A DNA stretch of 64,000 nt from Brachionus plicatilis (taxonomy: Eukaryota > Rotifera > Eurotatoria > Ploima > Brachionidae), in the NCBI GenBank assembly GCA_010279815.1, contig QEOQ01000207.1, forward strand, positions 838,490-902,489, written 5' to 3'. Both the position numbers and the translations under genes were made by a program. The notes beneath the pieces were generated by a model, which did no database searches, was not told the origin of the DNA, and saw only the letters and a program-made list of their open reading frames with translations. Positions 59,401-64,000 of this stretch are shown here, piece after piece; within the stretch, counting starts at the first letter, position 1, and each line of letters begins with the position of its first letter.

Positions 59401-62400
59401 ACACGGAACAACATTTCACAAAAAAGACCACTTTCTGTCAGTTCGGTCCTCAGAGACACAGACTGGTCTGATAGCCATAAACTGGAAAAAGCTTTTCTCA
59501 AGTAAGTTGAAAAATATGCGAAATTTAATTTAAAAAAAAATGAACTAAAAATTTATTTTAAAAATCTTTTTTGTTAATATATTGAAAAAAATTTTTTAGG
59601 TTGAAATTTGTGCTAAAATTTGCCATACCAGATGTAATAACAGATCCATCTTTGGATTTATTGCAAACAATAGTTAAAGCAATAGCTTCTAAAATTGTTG
59701 AGACATCGAAATCAATCTACTGGATTCATCCAAAACAAGATAAACTCTATTACGATTGTCTTAATAAAGACGTCGATATCAAAAATACTCTTGATATATT
59801 CGATAGCTTGCTTTCAGGTAATTTTTTTTTTATTTGAAAACAAATATTCTTCAACTAATAATTTGAATGTTTATTTTTTTCGATTGTATTACATAATTAA
59901 CTTTTTGCTTTATTTATCTAAATTATAGCTACTCAGAAGTATTAAGTAAGGTTTATCTAAAAATATCTTTTTGTTAAATTTAGAAAAACTCAGTAGAGTT
60001 TTCTTAACTTTTGAGCTAAATTTTTCCTAAGTTGTAATCCTTGGTTGCAATTAGAATCCCTAATATAAGAGAAAAAATAACTAATAATTAAATAGCTTAA
60101 AATATTTATTTTTAAGTATTTTAAGCAATTTAGGAAAAAAAACAGCAATAAGACTAATTTATAAAAAAATTTTAGAATTAATTCGATAATTGATTCTTTT
60201 TGACTAAAATTGGGTCTATTTCAGAGTTTTTTAAAAGTCACAAGTCTCAAGTCAAGNNNNNNNNNNNNNNNNNNNNNNNNNNNNNNNNNNNNNNNNNNNN
60301 NNNNNNNNNNNNNNNNNNNNNNNNNNNNNNNNNNNNNNNNNNNNNNNNNNNNNNNNNNNNNNNNNNNNNNNNNNNNNNNNNNNNNNNNNNNNNNNNNNNN
60401 NNNNNNNNNNNNNNAATAAACCATAAAAATTAATTTTCTTTTTTTTAATTTTACTAAAATAAATTTAAACATTTGGTAATCAGTTGAAAATTTTTATTTT
60501 TTACTTCTTATATTAAAAAAACTTTTCTATTTGAAACTCCCACTTTCTAAGAGTTAGTTTTGAAGATTAGCTTTTTTTAATTTTGGTCAAAACTAAATTA
60601 ATTTAGTTTTCAGTTTTTTCTAAAAATTAATTACCAAACATAACTTTCAATGAAAACAGTGTAAGTAAAAATCTTTTTACAAATTAACAACATCAATTTT
60701 ATTTCCGACTAGCCAGCATACTCAGAATTCTTTGGGCGAAGATTAGATAAACATAAAAAAAGTGAATAACAAAAAACAATCTCAAAATTAGCTTTCTAAA
60801 AATTGAATAAAAACAATGAGCTAAATTATTATTTAAAAAAAAGATTATTAAAGATAAATTATTAATTTTTTCATTAAAAAAATCTTAATTATCTTAGTTA
60901 AAAATCACATAAGTTCATGAAAGTATAGTTACTAAAGATAAAAACACATAAATGTTTTTAAATTTAAATCAAATAAACAAAAAATATTAAGTCAAAAAAT
61001 TTAATGGATATTTTAATTTATAAAAATTCCATAATTTATTTTTAAATTGGATTAATTTTATTAATAGGAATTTTTATTATATTTATAGATAATATAATTG
61101 TCAATAGGCCTTAAAAATTTAATAAATAATAATTATTATTAAAAATAAGGACAGTTTTTGTCCGTCAATTAATTAGAATTATTGTAATATGTTTTTTTCA
61201 TTTTCATGACTTAATTTAGCCTTTAAAAAAAATGTGTAATACACAGATTCGGAAACTTTTTTTTATGTGTATTTTCTCTTTTAGAATATTTTTTTCTTTC
61301 ATGTGTTTGTATTTTCTAATCTCTTTTTATGTTTATTTAATCTCCGTCAAAATTATTTATTACCATTATTATTTATTGCCGAGAAGATTGACTGGATCTC
61401 TTTGGCATATTAGTGGGAATAGTGTGAAATTACGGTAGTATAAAAGGTAGTATAAAAGATATAAAAATTTCTATTCAGAACACAAGCCACCACTATTTAT
61501 TTAAATTAAACTATATTTATATATTTCTTAACTTGGCGCCAGCAATCAACCAGTTGAGTTAGACTAACAAACTAGCAGCTAGATTCATGACACCCATGAA
61601 TATCAAAGAACTAATAACCGGGGCCTAGCTACGCCTGTATAATATAGTAACACGTCAACAATCTCCTTCAAAATTATTTATTACCATACTTGAATTATTT
61701 GGTTAAATCTTCAAAAAATCTGCTAATTTATGTGGTATTTATTGTTTTAAATTTGATTAAAAATTTTGCAGGAAAAAAAATGATGCAATAATGTTAATAA
61801 TTTATTGTTGTATTTGCAGAATTAATTTTCGAATAGAAAAAATTGATGATTTTTTTATTTTTCTTTTGTATAAAATCCACAAATCCCAGATCCCAAATAA
61901 AATACAAGGGTTTTTCAAAAGAAAGACTTTGAAATATAATTTCTATTAATTATATTAATTTAAAAAACAAAATGCTTAATTGAAAAATAAAAATTATCAA
62001 ATATGTTTGAAAAATTATATAATACAAATTAAACAGAAATTCTTCCTTTTTTGATGAATTAAAATTAAAGTAAATAAAATATACTTAAAAAAATATTGCA
62101 ACAAAGTGCAACATATTTTCTTGCACCTTTTATACTAAAAATAATTTTTCTCATATTTTAATAAGACAAGAAATAACATTAATAAGATTTTAATTGATTA
62201 TTGTTTTAATTAACCAAAAAAAATGGAAAAGAATGATTTTATTTTAGGTAAAAAAAAGGTACAACAAAGTATGTTGCAGTTTGTTGAGGATTTTTTTTAA
62301 GTTTATTTTATTAACTTTAATTTTAATTCATCAAAAAAGGAATAATTTTTGTTCAATTTGTATTTGAATTAATTCATAATACCTTATTTCCAGAGTTGTT

Positions 62401-64000
62401 TAAAAGTCCCAAAATAAAGTCCAAGTCTTTAAAAAAAAAAAAAAGTCAAAGACTTGACTTGAGACTTGAGACTTTTAAACAACTCTGATTATCTCAAACT
62501 TTTTTGTAAAATGATTTCCATCAATTTAAAATAATTGTATTAAAAATCGAACTTTGAATATTTTTTTAAATCAATCAATTAAATCAAAATTTTAAAAATC
62601 AATTTAAGAGATCGGACCGTCAATTAAGAACCACATGATTCACATACGTCTTTTTGAGTTTTTATGGAAAGAGGACTTGAATGGTCTTTTTAATGACTTT
62701 ATGAAAAATGAACCAGACGAGCTTGTAATTAAACGAGAAGTAGACCGCTTGGCCAAAATCGAAAAGCAAGTTTTCGAAATTCCCGAATATCTGAACATAG
62801 GTCCGGCTTGTCTCAACACAGAATCCATAAAAGTGTCCTTGAAGACATTTTCATATAGCTGGAAATTCAAATACGCGTCGGTATTGCACGAAATGGCTCG
62901 CACCCGACTCCAAGAATGCATTGTCTACAGGGAAAATGTGCAAAAGCGTCTCATGGTAAATGTCCAAACTCTGGAGCAACTAAATGACGCCCTGCGACTT
63001 TTGGAAGAGCTGTCCGACATGGAAAACAAAATAGACAAAATCTATTTGCCTATTGAGAATATTTACGCTGATCTACAGCGCTACGAACTCATTCTGACCA
63101 GACAAGAGATCGAACAAGTGTCAAGTCTGAGAGACAATTGGTCCCAATTGATGAACAATGCGGAAATTGTGCGCTCCACTTTGCTCCAGGACAAAAGAAA
63201 CACTCTAGAACAAGAGCTGGACAAACAAGTCAAAACATTTGTGGTCGAAGTTATCAGATTTAGAAATTCATTTGACGCAACTGGGCCCTCAGTTGTGGGC
63301 ATCGACCCCTACGAGGCTTTGAGAAGACTACACGAATTTCAAAAACAGTACGACACATTTGACGCCAGACGAAAAACACTCGACTCCATAAGCATTCTTT
63401 TTGGACTTCAGTGCAAGCCGTTTCCTGAGCTGGACAAGACTGGCGAAGAGCTAAACCTTCTCAATCAATTGTACAAAGTGTACCAGGTTTTTCTCAGCTT
63501 TGACAAACAATTTCGCAACACTCTTTGGAGCGATGTGGACCTGAGCAAAGCATTCAGTAACATCAAGGCCTATTGGGAGGAATTTTTGGCGTTGCCAGAC
63601 AAATTAAAAGAAAATTGGGAGGCCTATTTTGACCTGAAAAAAGCTCTCAAAAAATACATAGATGTATTGCCAATATTGATTTTGCTTAATGAAAAAGAGA
63701 TTCGAAATCGCCACTGGCTTCAGGTAATGCAAGTGACCAAGAGTGCTTTTAGGCTGGAGGCCGCTGTGTTCAAGCTAAACGATCTGATTGACATTGGACT
63801 CGACCTGCACTCGTATGAAATAGAGGAAATATGCAAATCGGCCAAAAAAGAACAAGAGCTTGAGAGCAAAATGAGAACCATCGAGGAAGAATGGAACGAA
63901 CAAGTGCTCAGCTTTACCAATTACAAGGATTATGGCGAAATTTGTTTTGACAAAGAGTACACTGAGAGACTGCTGGAGCAGCTGGAGGACGCTCAGGAAA
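50480..64000 (+). CDS. Axonemal outer-arm dynein heavy chain (DNAH5/DNAH8 type), 5' part
   Basis: Mapped exons: 50480-~50998, 51061-51383, 54964-55321, 55377-56238, 56294-56429, 56486-56611, 56665-56785, 57929-57965, 58004-58105, 58158-58332, 58383-58467, 58693-59501, 59600-59817 and 62609 to the window edge, with compatible phases. About 1300 residues of the N-terminal tail and early linker are present; the motor domain lies outside. Landmarks of the DNAH5/8 branch are MDERHWWIAQRAAQAF, ELERWQRKQRLLSSLTEQLK, AAKSKILKKWKIIDAG, YYARQGYLGLLFTKVTNQLV, FGHLDMFCQRI, SWVRQMLKKIDEPM, SKWLLRLGIDIPNSARELL, MIHIRLFEFLWKED and a RHW tail segment. It powers ciliary beating. Exon 4 adds an unusual ~150-residue acidic insertion. 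An exon hidden by the gap at 60257-60414 cannot be excluded, but joining 59817 to 62609 keeps frame. Confidence 0.95.
51973..52283. mobile_element. Short hAT element with perfect 8-bp target duplication
   Basis: The left end CAGAGTTGTTTAAAAGTCAC and the right end (minus strand CAGAGTTGTTTTAAAGTCCC) are inverted repeats. TATTTAAT flanks both sides (51965-51972 and 52284-52291). An 8-bp duplication with CAG-starting termini is diagnostic of hAT transposons. The 311-bp element has no coding capacity. Internally it carries repeated (A)AGTCCAAGTCCGGACTTTTTT blocks. Confidence 0.92.
52325..52425. repeat. 100-bp foldback built on GAATGTGATCA
   Basis: GTCCAGAATGTGATCA at the left faces TGTTCACATTCTGAACAC at the right, with further TGATCAC and GATCACA palindromes inside. 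It could be a tiny MITE; no target duplication identified. Confidence 0.5.
52898..53215 (-). mobile_element. Hairpin-tail retroposon, longest copy pair member
   Basis: On the minus strand the element ends with a T-rich tract, CTGAAGGAGCTTTAGCTCGG, TACAGATATACAAATAAATA. Upstream of the tract it shares TGTTACTCTCT and the block complementary to AGGAAAGAAAGAAGAAATAG with 36.9-37.3 kb. A second, degenerate tail module is visible at 53175-53212. This layout fits the 3' end of a non-LTR element. Confidence 0.6.
53760..54300 (-). pseudogene. RTE-like non-LTR reverse transcriptase relic
   Basis: On the minus strand: a basic linker (KREARREKRNYINQCASEAE), then ITLEKDKEGRILTTDRVQGP and RWIEHFIQVLNR, matching the endonuclease-RT linker of RTE-type LINEs. 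After damage come ALKSPG.DAVTAEMWKADGR and ILQDLFSKIW, the first conserved RT block (GKAPGxDxIxAExLK...). Stops and shifts interrupt it. It lies antisense to the dynein gene in intron 2. Confidence 0.8.
54288..54416. repeat. Polypyrimidine/polypurine inverted repeat
   Basis: A run of CCTCAACTCTTCC-type repeats (54288-54340) is followed by its near-complement GGAAGAGTTGAAAAAGAGTC and similar (54341-54416). Strand asymmetry within each arm is extreme. It could form a long hairpin or H-DNA. Confidence 0.7.
56786..57928. other. Dynein intron 7
   Basis: A 1.1-kb intron containing a foldback MITE at 57561-57856; otherwise AT-rich. Donor AGG|GTATTT, acceptor TTTAAG|AACAAC. Confidence 0.7.
57561..57856. 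mobile_element. Foldback MITE 'CAACATATGTTGCA', copy 1
   Basis: The left segment ACAAATTGAACAAAAATAAT, then TCCTTTTTTGATGAATTAAA, is inverted at the right end (TGATTTTTCAAAAGATGAAG to ATTTGT, partly decayed). Inside are GTGCAACATAATTTGTTGCA and AGTATGTTGTAGTATGTTGC motifs. The same element occurs at 62024-62361, in the same gene. Confidence 0.75.
60222..60256 (+). mobile_element. Left end of a hAT short element truncated by the gap
   Basis: CAGAGTTTTTTAAAAGTCAC followed by AAGTCTCAAGTCAAG matches the left terminus of 51973-52283. The Ns start exactly within its subterminal repeats. No right terminus is visible after the gap. Confidence 0.8.
60257..60414. other. Assembly gap (158 Ns)
   Basis: Undetermined bases. 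Because the gap begins inside a foldback-prone hAT short element, it probably hides the rest of that element, though an exon cannot be formally excluded. Confidence 0.99.
61341..61687 (+). mobile_element. LTR-retrotransposon fragment: LTR end and primer-binding site
   Basis: TGGCGCCAGCAATC at 61534-61547 looks like a tRNA primer-binding site (starts TGG). It directly follows a segment 61412-61533 that begins AGTGGGAATAGTGTGAAATT, contains two TATAAAAG boxes (61439-61458) and ends TTAACT, as in Ty3/Gypsy LTRs with AGT...ACT ends. A leader of about 120 bp follows with no gag. The whole is bracketed by a 26-bp imperfect direct repeat (TCTCCGTCAAAATTATTTAT... at 61341 and 61662). It is probably a solo or recombined LTR-leader remnant. 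Confidence 0.45.
62024..62361. mobile_element. Foldback MITE 'CAACATATGTTGCA', copy 2
   Basis: The left ACAAATTAAACAGAAATTCT, then TTGATGAATTAAAATTAAAG, faces the inverse at the right (CTTTAATTTTAATTCATCAA, AAAAGGAATAATTTTTGTTC, AATTTGT). The core motifs GTGCAACATATTTTCTTGCA and AGTATGTTGCAG match copy 1 at 57.6 kb. Confidence 0.8.
62391..62487. mobile_element. Minimal hAT short element, 97 bp
   Basis: CAGAGTTGTTTAAAAGTCCC at the left is nearly perfectly inverted at the right (GACTTTTAAACAACTCTG). It is little more than two termini around a poly(A) loop. The flanks CTTATTTC and ATTATCTC agree at 6 of 8 positions, a likely decayed target duplication. It lies 120 bp upstream of the acceptor of dynein exon 14. 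Confidence 0.85.

Larger units (their letters stand above)
59818..62608. other. Dynein intron 13 with assembly gap
   Basis: A 2.8-kb intron (donor TTCAG|GTAATT, acceptor ATTTAAG|AGATCG). It contains a truncated hAT short element, the N gap, an LTR-like fragment, a foldback MITE and a complete hAT short element. Confidence 0.7.

Noticed and set aside
1..64000. tRNA, rRNA or spliced-leader genes
   Set aside because: Scanned by eye for T-loop GGTTCGA-type motifs and for paired A/B boxes; only an isolated TTCGAATC at 22761 was seen, without cloverleaf potential.

Overview
This is a very AT-rich metazoan nuclear window. It holds intron-bearing host genes with GT-AG introns, many only about 50-80 bp long, separated by AT-rich DNA crowded with transposon remnants. 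The gene set is animal: TDP-43, eIF5A, PDE8, an axonemal outer-arm dynein heavy chain, a secreted S1 protease, a GT31 glycosyltransferase and a rhodopsin-type peptide GPCR relic. The composition, compact genes and GPCR type would suit a small spiralian such as a monogonont rotifer, but that placement is an inference.

Layout, left to right. 1-1.35 kb: a possible 3' end of an upstream gene and a frameshifted CECR2-like DDT-domain pseudogene. 2.0-3.0 kb (-): a two-exon secreted S1 protease with unusual activation-site and S1-pocket residues. 4.6-5.7 kb (+): an intronless beta-1,3-galactosyltransferase-like gene. 6.2-9.8 kb (+): a five-exon TDP-43 gene. 9.9-12.1 kb: hAT, Tc1/mariner-type and other repeats. 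12.7-13.2 kb (-): eIF5A. 14.3-16.7 kb: a composite terminal-inverted-repeat element carrying a rearranged fragment of a Brahma/SMARCA-type gene and a 176-bp-arm foldback. 17-19 kb: LINE tails. 19.0-29.7 kb (-): a 13-exon PDE8 gene with Mutator-like, LINE and SINE-like insertions in its introns. One of its introns consists almost entirely of a transposable element. 29.7-38.7 kb: a long stretch with almost no genes. 38.7-39.7 kb: a pogo/Tigger-type element. 40.4-41.0 kb (-): a GPCR pseudogene. 42.0-42.4 kb (-): a hAT transposase relic. 42.5-45.7 kb (-): an unrecognised four-exon gene encoding a 991-residue low-complexity protein with four 22-residue repeats. 46.8-49.4 kb: three adjacent transposon remnants. 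50.5 kb to the right edge (+): the 5' part of a DNAH5/DNAH8-type dynein heavy chain, with a 158-N assembly gap inside a repeat in one of its introns.

The host genes are unrelated housekeeping or cell-type genes and do not form a pathway. The dynein is a motor of motile cilia. PDE8 degrades cAMP. TDP-43 is an RNA-binding protein and eIF5A a translation factor. The shared theme of the window is transposon biology. One hAT family is visible both as transposase relics and as short non-autonomous copies, one with a perfect 8-bp target-site duplication. Mutator-like, piggyBac-like, pogo, RTE/CR1-like and LTR remnants also occur. I did not find a clearly new molecular system. The strongest unusual candidate is the gene-fragment-carrying composite element at 14.3-16.7 kb.
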